Made by a program: the position numbers and the translations under genes. A DNA stretch of 64,000 nucleotides. Origin: Myrica gale (lineage: Eukaryota > Streptophyta > Magnoliopsida > Fagales > Myricaceae). The notes under the pieces were generated by a model. It saw only the letters and a program-made list of their open reading frames with translations, had not been told where the DNA came from and did no database searches. The stretch spans positions 17,228,001-17,292,000 of the forward strand of contig OZ005601.1 of the NCBI GenBank assembly GCA_963930655.1. The letters run 5' to 3'. Below are positions 23,301 to 37,581 of the stretch, piece after piece (the stretch's first letter is position 1; every line of letters begins with the position of its first letter).

Positions 23301-24834
23301 ATTTATGCCAAAACTTACGCTTGTCCTATCTCCCTCTTTATCATGCATTTCTTCCATAGTTCGGAATCTCTTTCACATGTATATTGTTCATTAAATCATC
23401 ATAACAATGGTCAAACACTTAGATCTAACATTCCAACACATCCATAACCATAGATCTAGGGAGATTTACAACTTACAACCAACCAACTTAGCATAAACTT
23501 AGATCTAGCTTCCTTTAACATACATTGCACATTTTCTTGCATGATCCTAACATTCAAGCTTAGTTCCCAAACATACATGGCCAGATCTAACATCATACAC
23601 AACCTAGGGTTTTCTAGGCTCAAGATCCATCAACAATAAAGCATAAAACTAAAGATCTAAACAAGGATCACCACATAACTCAAGAACTACATAATATGAG
23701 CATTCGGCCAACATAAAGTGTAGAGATCCAAACATTCTTACCTTGTTGTCTTTTCTTTTCCTTTCCTTCTTCCTCTTCCTTACACGGTTTCTCCCTTGAT
23801 TTTTCCCCTTTCTCCCTTTTCGGTTTCTCTCTTTTTCTCTTGTTTCTCTTTCTTCTTGGCTTGAGTTGATCGATCAATATGACACAAAAGACTCCAAAAG
23901 GTGGTGATGGGAGATGTTCAATACGTAAAAGGCAAAGCCAAGGCAAAGGAAGTTTGCACTTGGTCTAAATTTCAGCAAAGGGGGGGGGTTCTCCAAAGTT
24001 CACTTTTTAGCAATTTTCATTTCATGTCTCTTTGTCTCCTTTGGTTTAGAACTAGTCTAGTTCACTTGGTTGAAATCCAACTAAAAGGGTTCATGGTTAC
24101 TAAATGGGCTTAATAATCCATCATCATAATTCAAGGCCCATTAGGCTAAATCTCAAATCCAATTCACAAGTTTAAAGAATAGGGCCCAATAACATCAATC
24201 TTTAAAGCTAGGCCTAATAACATAAATCTTTAAAGTTAGGCCCACTAACATTTCAATCACATAAGACTTTGGCAGCCCAATAATATTTGTCCAAGGCCCA
24301 ATATCACAAGTCTCAAGTCCATTTCGCAAGCCTAAAGGCTAAGGCCCAATAACCTAAATCCTTAAAGCCCAATAATCATTCAATGGCAGCCCATTATCAT
24401 TAATTTAAAGGCCCAATATCCCCTTAATATTCTAAGTCTTCTAGCAGCCCAATATCACAACTTCAAGGGCCTATCATCACATGTAATTGGGCAGCCCACT
24501 TGATTAAATTTCAAGGCCCATCATTCCTAATTTTCGGCCAAGCTTGGGCTGTCCATTTTCAGCCCATTCTTTTAGGCTTTAAGTCCAACCATTTAAACCT
24601 TAATAGCCCAATAATATGGTCCATAACATAATCCTTCAAAAATTAATCAAGGATATAGAAAATAAATAAAATTCAGCAACTTAAAGTTGACTACCTCCAA
24701 ATTTAAATCTTATCCATTGAAATTCCATAATGCTCATTAAACTTAGACCATATCATGGCCTCCATTAATTCAAAACAAATCACCAATTCCTTAAGCTTAC
24801 AACAGAGTACGTACTGATTTTTCGGGGTCTCACA
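20372..24834 (-). mobile_element. LTR of Gypsy element E, Tekay-like, minus strand
   Basis: About 4.46 kb, starting TGTCACGCCCCGAACG and ending GGGTCTCACA, the reverse complement of the usual Tekay LTR ends. It shares blocks with the Tekay LTR: the stretch around the CGAAAGACTCAGTAAGG motif (about 20785), the tandem block (about 21240-21375) and the hairpin cassette (21161-21217). A polypurine tract lies beyond 24834, so this is the 3' LTR. The other LTR was not found. An inverted pair, GTATAATATAGTTGCC at about 21801 and GGCAACTATATTATAT at about 21896, and a TA microsatellite lie within it. Old and broken. Confidence 0.85.
21923..21950. repeat. AT dinucleotide microsatellite
   Basis: About 14 AT units inside LTR E, just after an inverted repeat of about 16 bp (21801-21816 against 21896-21911) that could fold as a hairpin of about 110 nt. 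Confidence 0.9.
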
Positions 24835-25237
24835 TTCTCCCCTCCTTATAGAAATTTCGGCCTCGGAATTCGATTACCACCACCAATAATTCGGAATCTT
24901 TCCTTTCAACACAATAGTAATCATGTATCAAGCAAGCATCAAGCTGACTTACATAGAAACTAAAGATCTTCTCAACAACCAACCAAAATCTCCAAGCTTA
25001 GTCTACCGCACTTCTCGATTCTGGATCTAAGTCGAGGTAGCACAAAGATTATATTTCCTCAAACTCAAAACCCACAAGGCTCTACATGTACTATTCAATC
25101 GACATTTAATGAGCATCATCAAGTATATGCCACTATTGCAATCTTCCCTTGATTCATATTGCCAAATGGGTGCTCCCCAAGGGGACATATTAGTGCCATT
25201 CTATATAGAACTTTCGATTATTGGAGCTGTCTAAGGG
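24835..25237 (-). mobile_element. Truncated 3' internal end of Gypsy element E
   Basis: The sequence next to the LTR reads, on the minus strand, as a purine tract (AAGGAGGGGAGAA) preceded by GAATTCCGAGG. Both are in the same place as in the Tekay element (13236-13271). Only about 400 bp of non-coding internal sequence remain before the duplicated host sequence resumes near 25238. Confidence 0.7.
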
Positions 25238-25860
25238 AATTAAAATATTTATTTTGAATTTTATGAAACTAATATATTTTTAATTTATTGTTTGTTGTAT
25301 ATAAAATACAACTAAAATCGTGATTTGTATGTTGAGGACTCTACATTTGCCTCTTTGTGATAGTTGACTACTGATATAATTCAGGACTTCGTCTATTTGT
25401 TAAGGATCATTAATTTTTCAAAATCGTGGCTTTTAGCTTAAGGACTTTATAGTTGCCTCTTGGTGTTAGTTGACTCTTGATGAAATTCACGACTATGTCT
25501 CTTTGTTAAGGGTCATGGATTTTTTCAAAAGATTGTCTTTTATTTAGTTATAAACATATCCAATGCCCTAAGATCACCTTATAAAGACACATTTTTGTGT
25601 TCATGAGTTCTGTAAAGATGCAACCTAAAGTAAAAGAAGTCACAATTACAAAAAATTTTAATGGAAATTTTTATTATAAGGTGTTTTTCTTGGGAAAATT
25701 TAATTTTCTCTTTGTGAAGGGCACAAAAGGAAGAAATTGAAAGAGGAACAATTGATAAGGAGCAATTCAAGTCTTTAATTTTCTTATTATGAAATTCATC
25801 TATTTGATAACGGTCTTTATAGATGTTATTTAGTTGGCATATAACTTCATGTTGTAGTTG
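25238..25860 (-). repeat. Duplicate of the EG45 upstream region
   Basis: Matches 885-1510. In copy 1 this sequence lies just upstream of the promoter; here it is separated from EG45 copy 2 by the terminal-repeat fragment and Gypsy E. The stretch matching 735-884, which includes the TATA box, is absent. Confidence 0.75.
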
Positions 25861-26931
25861 TGTCTTGTTTATTCCTTAGATTCAAGGACTTTGAAACACT
25901 ACTTTTTTCAAGCTTGTCAATAGCGTGTATGTGTGTCGGAAGCATATGTAGTTTGATTGAAGTCTTCCTACAGTTTGATGTTGCAAAGTTGGAGTGCTAA
26001 TTATTTTGAGGTTGGCAAAGTTCACTTGTAGTTTGCTCTAGGTTTAATCAAGGATCATGTAAGCTAGCCATAACATTTCTAGTTACTTCAATAATGTTCC
26101 AACTAATTCTTTCCTACATGATTCTTCCCTCTGAAGCCTTAGGACATAAAATCCTTTCCTCCCACATTGCCTCATTAGGTTCGTTTATATTTTTCAGAGA
26201 ATTAGCCTCCTTCTCCAATACTCTCTATAATTATTTTCATACTTTACTTTGCTTGAACTAAAGTCGTACCAGAAAGATACAGTACCCTTTCTTTAGTTCC
26301 CTATCAGAGTTTTGATCACACTAGGATTACTCGTTTAGATCTTAGGGTTCTCTTGACGTGCTAGTACCTGCGATGGTTTATATGGCTCTGTTCTAGTAGC
26401 AGTGAGTGTGAATTTTTTGGGGCAGACTGCCTGAAGGAACAGATTGGTGAAGGTTCTAGTGTGTTTGAATGGAAGAGACGAGCTCTTGTTCCCTGTAAGA
26501 TTGCAGATCCAGATTCAAGATTTGGGTAAGAAGTCAGTGAGTTAGAATAGCAATAGAGTTTTTACATGTCTAGCGAATCATTTTCCAGGCCAAATTAGGC
26601 CCATAAATTTTTTCTTCTTGAAGTGTGTCTTCAAGAGGTTTCTTTTCGTAACCAATCCGTGTGTTATATGTGTGATTGAGTCGATTATTGTCTTTGGTTA
26701 AAAATAGTTATCTTGAATAGGTTGAAGCTTAGATAAACAGATTTGTAAATTCCTAGTTTTTGTTGTTATCCGCGTATACGAAATTTTGGTTAAGATTTTG
26801 AGTTCTTGAACTTACTGATTTTCTTGTGAAGTTGTGCAGTAATTTCTTAAGAACAGAAAAAGAATTTGAAGAACATATTCACCCCCACTATGTTTGGGTG
26901 TTTCATATTAAGTCTTAAATCGCCTAGCACA
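25855..26931 (+). repeat. 5' LTR of Copia D
   Basis: It ends CCTAGCACA directly before the primer-binding site. The start is placed where similarity to the duplicated EG45 flank ends, within about 10 bp. No partner LTR was found, so no age estimate is possible. Confidence 0.6.
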
Positions 26932-27846
26932 ATTGTTATCAGAGCCAACATCAACTCCTTAGACTCAAAATATTCATGATGGACAAGCCTTAATCTCATA
27001 ATGTTCCATCATATTTTGATGGATCAAATTATCCGTATTGGAAAGTGAGGATGCTGGGATTCTTCAAATCAATTGATGAAAGAGTTTGGACAACAAATGT
27101 TAGTGGTTTGAATAGGCTAACTATTACCGTAAATGAGAAAGTCATTGACAAAGAACCTAGTCAAGGGTCGACTACTAAAAAGGAGATAGCTAGATGGATA
27201 GTAAAGGGATTAATGCAGATGCGGGAGCATCAATTGCATCCCGGTGTAACAAAGCATCACTTGCATCTCAGGGTAAATTAAATTGATTTCTGCAATGATT
27301 TACAAAGAGTTACAGATGTGCAATATATCATTGGAAAGCTCTACATCTTTAGTTTCAAATGCACTTGACCTTGTGCCATTTGCAGATTCATAGACAAAGT
27401 TATGACATTTTTACTACAGGTCATCGGGACTGGTTACAGGAATCAAATCAAACACTTACAAACATGTTGAATGAACTTTTTTAGCGTCTTCAAACTTCAC
27501 CAACTCGAAGGCATAGGAGTCGGGAAAGTGCACGCAAAGTCTTCTTTGATGATGACAATAACCGAGATGACCATTCATCTTCTTCTAGTCCTTTCATTGA
27601 ACCAAGAGTTGCTGCTCAATGGTCCATTGAACTTTTGGCTCGTGATTTAGAAAACAATAATCGAAGTATCCAAGTTCATGTGCAAGACTTTGGCGGGAAA
27701 CTTGATGCACATGAGTATTGTGATGGCATATTTAGAAGCTCTTTGAATGGAAAGATCTCTCAGATGAAGGAAAGTTGTAGTTCGTTGCTACTAAGTTGAA
27801 GGGTCATACTCTAATATGGTAGCAACAATATCAGCGTAATAGAGAT

Positions 27847-29012
27847 TGTAAGAATAATGCCATAAAAATAATTTATCTGAATAATAGTTATTTAGATGTC
27901 ACATGTTTATATTTATTTATTAGGTTATATGATGTGACATAAGATGTTACATAGAAATTATTGAGTGAAATTATAGAAAATTCATGCCAATGACTAATGA
28001 ATCAAAGGCGGAAGTATGACTCTTCAGTTCTTTGTTCACTTGATATTTTGTTCTAGACCAAAGTGCATATTAATATAGGATAGATCTAGACTCGTTCCTC
28101 TATTTAATAGGATGATAGACTTTGTCATTGAGGTAGTGATCTTAAGCAAATGAGTGGATGCATTGTAAGAGTACATGCACTGAACGACATCAAATATGAA
28201 TACCTTCTGGAAGTGATCACTGATGTTGAAAAGGTATTCAACACAATTGGCTTATTGTAACCTTAGACCTGAGAGCTTTATGCAGATCTATTTATTGTAT
28301 ACTTCTGCTTTGAGAGAGTTATTTAGTGATGATCTTTCTAGGTCAAAGATTTCAGATAACGTTGGGTGTTGTAGGTAATAAGTGAGTTTTTATAAATACT
28401 CAATAAGAAATCCACCAGTCTCTTAATGAGACAGTATATTCAATATATCTATATAGGGTTGGACTAGAAAAGAATTTATTGGCCAATGGAATTTTGTGAA
28501 AATATTTTTCAAATTAATATATATTATATATTTGTTTGAAATTGTCTTGGAAACAATTGATAGTCCAATGAGTTACAAATTGTGAATTGAGCATTATATG
28601 AATTAGGAATTTAATCAGTGATATGATTCTAGTCCTATTGACTCATGTGAAATATAGTATGGTGAAATGATAAATAAACAAATAATTGTTAGCAGAACGG
28701 ATTTCACAAATCAATCTCAAATACTCGTGGGTAAATTGTAATATGTTAATGGACATGATCACTATTAGTGGAAGCCTAAAATTCGGAATAAAAGAATATC
28801 AGGGAGCATAACTTTGAAAAACCTTGTGACTGCAATGAGATGTTGGAAGGAAGGAGGAAGAACATTTGGGCTGCTCAGTTATGATATCAAAGATTCAAGG
28901 TGTGAGATCAACAAGACTTGAAGATTGTGCAAGATGTAAGATTCAATCGCAGACAAAGTTTAAGATCGTTTGTCAAAACTTGTAAGTATAATTTTTCGTA
29001 AGCAAACTTTCA
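27847..29012 (+). mobile_element. Copia-family solo LTR in Gypsy A(+) gag
   Basis: 1,166 bp starting TGTAAGAATA and ending AACTTTCA, related over much of its length to the Copia LTR at 52005-53261. It is flanked by GAGAT (27842-27846) and GAGAA (29013-29017), a 5-bp duplication with one difference. Comparison with the homologous gag of Gypsy A(-) shows the sequence that was interrupted. Confidence 0.85.
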
Positions 29013-31700
29013 GAGAACACAGAAAAATTTCAAAAATCAATATTCGGGATGAGATGAAGTTAAAGCTTGATGAGAATTTTCTGCCTTTAGATCGCATCAA
29101 CGAATGGAGCAATTTTTTGGTGATTATACAGAGCAATTTTATAAACTTATGAGCCGTGTGAATTTGCAAGAATCTGATGATCAATTTGTACCAAGATTCG
29201 TGAGTGGGCTGAAGTATAATCGCACGAGTGAGCTTATGATCCATTCATTCTATTCTCTGGAGGAAGCATACCAGAAGACACTAAAGGCATAGGATAAAAT
29301 GAAATGAAGTTCATACTGAAAAGCTAAAAGTTTGAAGGTGGTGATGGAGAAAGAAAGAAAGAAAGTTGGCTCCTATCTCTTAAAAGCCAACTCAATAACA
29401 TGATGGGGTAAGTAAAGAGCGTGAAAAATCTGACTCATTTTCCATTAGATGTTTCAGATATATTGAAGTTGGGGATAGATCCTATGAATTTCCAAAGAAG
29501 AAAGCTGAAATTGCACTTGTTGGAAGAAGAAGAAGATGTGGAGCAAGTGTCAATCTATGATGAAGAAGCTGAGGATGACAATTTAGAATATTGTGAAGGT
29601 GATTGTGATGCAAAAACCTTGTAATCGAACGAGTTATGATTGTTCAAGAAGATGATAGATAGTTGAGGCATAATATTTTCAGGACCAACTGTCATTCCCA
29701 TGGAAAGAAGTGCATCTTGATGATTGACTCAGGAGGTTGTGAAAATAAGGTGTCAAAGGTAATGGTAGAAAAGTTGAAACTTTCTTGTGAGTATCATCAA
29801 AAGCCTTACAAGGTTTATTGGTTAAAAAAGGGTTAAGAAATCATGGTGACACAAATGAGTAAAGTAAAGTTTTTCATTGGCAAGTATGAAGATGAGATTT
29901 ATTGTGACGTACTGCCCATGGATACTTGCCATTTGCTTCTTGGCAGACCTTGGCAATTTGATAGGAATGCTTACCATGAAGAGAGAAGAAACACTTGTAT
30001 CATTATTCACAATGGTTTAAAGTATGTGTTATCCCCTATGAATGATGTACCATCAAGCGTGTCTTCTTCAAACCAGAATAGTTTATTATCTTACAAAGAG
30101 TTCGAAGAATCCTACAAGGAAGATGACATTATTTATGCTCTTGTTGTTATAGATAGAAGTGAAGAAGTTGCAAAGGAGGTTCCGAATGAAGTTCAAGACT
30201 TGCTGGACAGATTCAAAGGCCTCCTGATGAGCTTCGTAATGGTTCACCACAATTTCTAAACTTTCAGCACCAACTTGATTTCACTACAGGTGTTATTCTT
30301 CCTAACTTGCCTCATTATGGAATGTCTCCTAGTGAAGATGCTAAATTACAAAGACAAGTAATTGACTTGTTGAAAATTAGGCTAATTTGAGAAACCCTTA
30401 GTCCTTATACCGTTCCTACTCTTTCAACTCCTATGAAGGATGGAACATGGAGTATGGGTGTTGATAGTAGAGCTATTAATAAGATTACAATTAAGTATAG
30501 GTTTCCCATTCCTAGACTTGACGATATGCTTGATGAACTTGCGGATGCTAAATTATTTTCTAAGATTGATTTGCAGGGTGGTTATCACCAAAAAAGAATT
30601 AGAGAAGGTGATGAGTGGAAGACAATGTTTAAAACCAAGGATGCATGGTTTGTATGAGTGGCTCGCTATGCCATTTGAATTGTCCAATGCCCTAAGCACT
30701 TTCATGAGATTGCATAGAAATAGAACGGGTTTGATTGCATCTTTTTGGTAGTGGATCATTTCTCCAAGATGGCTCACTTTATACCATGTAAGAATTCTAC
30801 TGATGCATCTCATATAACTGCCTTATTTTTTAAAGAAGTTGTTTGTCTACATGGTGTTCCAAAGTCCATTACTTTGGATCGTGATGTAAAGTTTGTTAGT
30901 CACTTTTGGAGGACACTATGGAAACTTTTGAGGACTCGTTTGCAATTCTCTAGTGCTTACTATCCTCGAATTGATGGACAAACTTAAGTGGTGAATAGAT
31001 CTCATTGAAATTTATTGAGAAGTTTAATGGGAGAGCATCCAGAGAAGTGGGACTTTGCCATTCCTCAAGCAGAATTTGCATACAATAGTTCAGCCAATCA
31101 ATCAACCAAGAAGTCTCCATTTGAAGTTGTGTATGGAAACAATCCAAGTCATGTTCCTGATCTCTTGACATTGCCAAATCAAGCCAGAGTAAGTATGGAA
31201 GCTAAAGAGTTTGCTAGGCACATAAAAGAAGTTCATGAACAAGTTCGACGACAATTGCAGCATTCTACTCAAATGTATAAGTCGAACTTAGAGGAATGCT
31301 GCAATTATCGTCTAAGGAAGGAAGTTAGAGTTCATGGAAGGGGATCTGGTTATGGTCTATCTAAGGAAGGAAAAGTTTCATGTGGGTACTTATATCAAGC
31401 TGAAACAGACGAAGTTTGGCCCTTGTCGAGTTCTAAAGAAATTGGGTCCAAATGCTTAACGCATTGAATTACCTGCTAGATTTTCAATAAATCCTATGTT
31501 CAATATTTGTGATCTTTATCCCTATTATAGAGATGAGGAGTGAATTGCTATGGAACAAAAGGATTTTGAAGGCGACCTCTTTAAATCTCCAGAAGATTGC
31601 ATTGATATTCTAGATGTGTGTTCAATCACAACTTGGAGTGGCACTAAAGAATTGAGTTCTGACGATACTTGGATTTTAAGTGAAAATCTTAAGAAGTTGG

Positions 31701-33503
31701 TGTAATAGTCCGGATCATGAAGACCTCAAGCGGCGTCTTATAGCAATAAACAAAGCTATATAAACTGAGGTCACGTGAATAGTCCTCAAGTGAATAGTCC
31801 GGACCGTGAAGACCTCATTCTTTCAATCACCACTCCTCAGAGAGAATCACTGGGCCAGAGTGACGGGTTACAAGCAACCTCCATGTTTTGCAGCATTACT
31901 CACACAGTAAAACATGACCCGTATTTTACGAAATTACTCCAAGAGTAGAATATGACATCCTCACAAAGGATCAATCTGCTTACGACAGAGTCTCCAGGAT
32001 GTCCCAACAAGTGGAACACACCCTCTTGTGCACAGTACTGTCACGTTTTCACAGTACACATTAAGTATGCATGCCTCATGTCAACGCACATACATATCAT
32101 TCATGATATGCAACACCTTAATCACACTTGAACATCTAAAATATTCGTTTTTAAAGTACAAGTTAAGCATGCATGTCCCACATCAACGCCTATACATCTC
32201 ATTTATGATATGCAATACCTTAACTCGTTTCCATCATCGTAAAGTGACAAAACATTTTTCCACGAAAAGTATTTATGAAGAGAAAATAACACTTTAATTT
32301 CTCGATTAAAAATCGACTTAATCACCACTTAGAAAATACTAATTTTGACATGAAAAGTATTGAAATCATAAGGGATATTTCAAAAGAAATATATATGTTC
32401 AAGCTTAGAAAATAACTTTTGGAAGCAATTTTGAAAAGAAACAGATCAAAGTTGAAAAAAACTTTGAAAACGAATCCAACATTGAAAATGGTACTATTTC
32501 GAATAGACAAGCTTGTTCTTCTTCAAGAACACGTAGAACATCAAGATTATGAATAACGTAAACAACATCAATAGTGTCTAGAATAAGAGAAGAGATTCAC
32601 CAATCATCTTGAAAACTTTTGAATTGAAATCAAAGATAACCAAGCTAAATTTTACCTCTAAGCGAGTTTGATCTTCACTAAGCAATTTCCACCTTCTTGC
32701 TTCTACTTCACTTCCTTCTTAATCTCAAGCTTAAATCACAAATATAGGATGAGATGATGTAAGTTTAAATGGTCGGACCCCCTTTTTATAGCCAAGCTTG
32801 GTTCATCACACCGCGACATGTGCTAAGGCTAGTTCAGTGACTCAAAAGGCTACTTCAACCATGAGATGACACCCAGCCACCCCAAGCAGTTGTTGAGCAT
32901 GCCTATGGCCAGAATTCACCCTATAGCTAAGGTGAGTCGCCACCTTGGTCCTAGCCTTTTTTGTCGTGCCTCTTGCATTGATTTTTCGTGCTTCTAGCTT
33001 GATTCGTAGTGCATCCTGGCCATCATAGGTGTCACTCTCTAGGGCAGCCGAAATTCTCCTTGCTTAATGGCTAACTTTTGCTAATTATTTCACTAATCCG
33101 CCGATGATCGCCTGTGATCCCTAAGCGACCCACTTGCTTTCACTAATCAACCTACTTTCTTCCAAAAAATATAAAAAGTCTCCAAATTTAAATCATAAAC
33201 ACATGGATAATCTTCCAACATATTAAAATAATAAAATCACGTGGTTCAGTTTTTGAGACAAAAACGACCTACTAGCTTAAAAATTAAATTGATTCAATAC
33301 GTGCTCCTCAACATCCTGAACAATAACTTAGTTGCATGTGAACTTCAATTCTCATTTAATCATGTCTTAATCAAGGTTTTGAACTTAGTATATCAAGTAC
33401 TAAATAATCTTACTTAGTCACTAAGTACCCCTAATGCACTATTAATCACAAACGAAATATCATAGACAATATGCATGTTATGTTAAAAGCTCGGGGTATG
33501 ACA
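31701..33503 (-). repeat. 3' LTR of Gypsy C
   Basis: About 1.8 kb, ending GGGGTATGACA. It matches about 35915-37509 for most of its length; the first 120 bp or so differ. Confidence 0.8.
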
Positions 33504-35649
33504 TACTTCCCCACTTAGAAATAATTTCGTCCTGGGAATTTTAAACATAATACAAGAGACGTACTAATTTAATCAAACAACTGAGGATACTTTTCATACA
33601 TGTCTGCCTCTAACTCCCCTGAAGCTTCAGTGATATCATGACTCTGCCATAACACTTTGACTAAAGGAATAGTGTTTTACATTTCTGTCCATAAAGAGCT
33701 ATCCTTGATCCTTGATCAGTACGATGCCATCTGAAAACTAGTCTGCTATGTATTGTTATAAGCAAATTCTACAAGTGGTAAGATCTCAACATGTCCATAA
33801 GATCCCTTGAATTTTAAGACACAAGCTCTCAACATATCCTCTAAGATCTAAATTACCTTTTCTGATTGACCATCAGTTTGAGGATGAAATACATAACTAA
33901 ACTTCAACTGAGTACCTAATGCTTTTTGGATTCCATTCCAAATTCTCAAAGTAAAACGTGTATCTCGATTAGATACTATAGAACTAGGTAATCCATGAAG
34001 TCGTACAATTTCCTTAATGTGTAACTCGACCAACTTTTTCACAAATAATATTGGAGCTCCCCAAAGTGAGACACTAGGTCTAATATATCCTTTATGTAAT
34101 AAATTTTGCAATTGTTCCTTTAATTCCTTTAGTTCAACTGGTGTCATCCTATATGGATTTTTTGACAAAGGTGCAGTGCCTGGTGCTAATGAAATTTCAA
34201 ATTCAATTTCTCTTACCGATGGTAATCTGGGTAGTTCTTTAAGAAATACATCTTGATACTCACAAACTACTGGTATGGTTTCTATCTTCTTTTCTTCCTC
34301 CTATACTCCAGCAATTGAACTAGAAAGGCTTGAGCTTCATTCACTACACTTTTCCAAGCTTTCAATGCAGATATTAATCGTACTTGAGGAAATTCCTTGC
34401 TAGGTCTGGGAATCACTTTCTTGGCATGCCTGAATTGTATTCTCTTTTGCCCTGGCACAAGTAAACTTACTTCCTTTGCATGATAATCTAAAGTTACATC
34501 TTAACAAGACAACCAATCCATGCCAAGGATTACATCAAAATTACCCATATACTAGATATCCCCAAAAGAGTTACCACATCGAGTCTAACAAATAAGGGTT
34601 CTATCAATAATACAAGTCTATTTATGCAACTCTGAGAAATAAAAGAATGCGTAGCACTAGTATCAAACAACACAGTTACTAATCCACAAGAAAGGGAAAA
34701 AGTACCTGTCACCACATTATCATCCTGCTCTGCGTCTTCCATATTTAGAGTAAACACTCTTGCTTGTCCAGTTCCCCTCTGATGATTACCAGGGTTATTA
34801 CCAGGATTTCCTCTTGGATTGCTACCAGGGTTAGTAACTTGATTTCCATGCACATTCTGTGGAAATCCTTGCTTCACTTTACAATCTCGAGAAAAGTGAC
34901 TTAGTTTTCCACATGTAAAATAAGTTATCCCTGCAACACTAGGACCATTCCTTCTATCCGCTTGCTCGTTGTCTCCATTTCCATAATTACCTCCTCCTCT
35001 TTTTCCTGATGACTGACCTTGGAAATGATTCTCTTGGAAATAGCGTTTCTTATTCTGCTCATTAATAATAGCACTCTCTTATAAGGTACATTCTACAATC
35101 GAGGCTCTATCAACTAATTGCTGAAAATTCTCAAACTTGTGGCAACAGACTCTATCCTTAATACGGGATTGTAATCCTCTTTCAAACTTATAATCCTATT
35201 TCTTACCCTCATCAGGAATCAAATATAAAGGCAAATCTAGATTATTCTACCTCCTTCATGACTATAGAGATGGTGCTTGGCAAACTTATCAAATGAGCTC
35301 CCTTCATGTACACGTTCTCCCCTCCTCTATCTCTATTCCTTCTAGCTGCCATTTATCTCTTCAAACGCAAAGGTCAGTTATAAATCCAAAATTACCACAA
35401 GACTAGACAATATCGTAGTATTCCAACAATCATACTATGCATTCCTACTATCTTACTATGCTTACTAATGAGATGGTGTTTTTACTAACACACTCTTTTT
35501 CCTTAAGTTCTGCTAACTATCCTTTTTTCTCTAAATTTATTCCTTGCATTCGTCATCAGTGGTATCTAGATCTGAGATGTTGACATAATTTTCCAAGTAC
35601 GGAGTAATCCACCTATCGCCTCTCCCCTCTACCAGAATATCTAGGACAT

Positions 35650-37509
35650 GTGTGACATAGACACAAAATGTCAACCCAGAGTGATCAAGCCATGTTGAAT
35701 GGCCTTGGTGAATTCACCTAAATAAACCTCAGACATCTGCTAAAGAAAATATTTAACAAAGCATAAGTTCAAACGACTCAGTAAAGCCAGCGATTAGTAC
35801 AACATAACAGCAGATATAAAAACAAAATATTGAAAAAATCCGTTCAACAATAAGATCTCAACAGAATAAGAAAGTAAATGAAAAGAATCAATTTTAAAAT
35901 ATGATCTTTTCCATTTTTTTCAATCACCACTCTCAGAGTGAATCACTAGGCCAAATGATGGGTTACAAGTAACCTCCATGTTTTGCTGCAATACTCCCAG
36001 AGTAGAACATGACCCATATTTTGCGGATTACTCCTAGAGTAGAATACAGTATCCTCATAGAGATCTTTATGCGTACGACAGAGTGGTTAGGATGCCACAA
36101 CAAGTGAACACATGCTCTTGTAGACTGTACTGTTACGTCATCACAGTACACATTAAGTATGCATGCCTCATGTCAACGCCCATACATATCATCCATGATA
36201 TGCAACACCATAATCATACTTGAACATCCAAAATTATCCTTTCCAACGTACAAGTTAAGTATGCATGTCTCATATCAACACCCATACATATCATTTATGA
36301 TATGCAATACCTTAACTCGTTTCCATCATCGTAACATGACAAAACATTTTCCAATGAAAAGTATTTGTGAGGATAAAACAACACTTTGATTTCTCGGTTA
36401 AAAACCGGCTTAATCACCACGTCGAAAATACTAATTTTTACATGAAAATTATTGAAATTAGAAGGAATATTTCAAAAGAAATATGTTCAAGCTTTGAAAA
36501 ATAACTTTTGGAAGAAAATTTGAAAAGAAACGAATCAAAGTTGAAAACACTTTGAAAACGAATCGAACTTTGAAAATGGTACTATTTCGAATAGACGAGC
36601 TTGTTCTTCGTCAAGAACACGAAGAACATCAAGCTTTTGAATAACGTAAACAACATCAATAGATGCTAGAATAACACATACAAGAGATTCGCAAGTCATC
36701 TTGAAAACTTTTGAATTGAAATCAAAGATAAGCAAGCTAAACCTTACCTCTAAGCGAGTTTGATGTTCACTAATCTTCACTAAGTGATTTCCTCCTTTTT
36801 GCTTCTACTTCACTTCTCCCTTAATCTCAAGCTTAACTCGACCATGCGATGACACCCAAGCAGCTGCTGAGCAAGCCTATTGCCGGAATTCACCCTATAG
36901 CTAAGGTGAGTCGCCGACTAGGTCCACCGGTGGTCGACACGTCGAGATACCTAGGTTCTAGCCTTTTGTGTCGTGCTTCTTACATCGATTTTTCTTGCTT
37001 ATAGATTTGATTTGTCGTGCTTCCTAGCCATCATAGGTGTCACTCTCTAGGGTAGTTGAAATTCTCCTTGCTTAATGGCTATGTTTTGCTAATTGTTTCA
37101 CTAATCCGCCGATGATCGCCTGTGATCCCTTAGCGACCTACTTGCTTCACTAATCAATCTACTTGCTTCCGAAAATATAAATTCTCCAAATTTAAAACAT
37201 AAACTCATGGATAATCTTCCAACATATTAAAAGAATAAAATCACGTGGTTCGGTTTTCGAGACAAAAAATGACCTACTAGCGTAAAAATGAAATTGATCC
37301 AATACATGCTCCTTGACATCCTGGACAATAACATAGTTGCATGTGAACTTCAATTCTTATTTAATCATATCCTAATCAAGGTTTTGAACTTAGTATATTA
37401 AGTACTAAATAATCTCATTTAGTCACTACGTACCCCTTAATGTGCTACTAATCACAAACAAAATGTCATAGATAATGTGCATGCTATGTTAAAAGCTCAG
37501 GGTATAACT
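35650..37509 (-). repeat. 5' LTR of Gypsy C
   Basis: Matches 31820-33503. The right edge is fixed by the GTTGG target duplication; the left edge is estimated from LTR length. Confidence 0.7.
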
Positions 37510-37581
37510 GTTGGATAAGTCGTTGTGCGAAGATTTGAACTCAAACTCGAAGGAAGGTTCTTTTCAAGAAGGAAAGAATGA

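Larger units (their letters stand above)
31701..37509 (-). mobile_element. Ty3/Gypsy element C (Tekay-like), broken, minus strand
   Basis: Two related LTRs (31701-33503 and about 35650-37509) enclose a shortened internal region: a purine tract next to 33503, integrase and reverse transcriptase pieces (33848-34168; RT part like NPYRMTPVELKEL), and protease and gag remains (about 34500-35400). A perfect 5-bp target duplication GTTGG (31696-31700 and 37510-37514) flanks it, inside the 3' coding part of Gypsy A(+). The LTRs have diverged considerably and parts of pol are missing, so it is old and broken many times. The left edge of the second LTR is approximate. Confidence 0.85.

Noticed and set aside
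23680-23946. Minus-strand 88-codon lysine/arginine-rich frame
   Set aside because: Produced by a CT-rich low-complexity stretch within LTR E.
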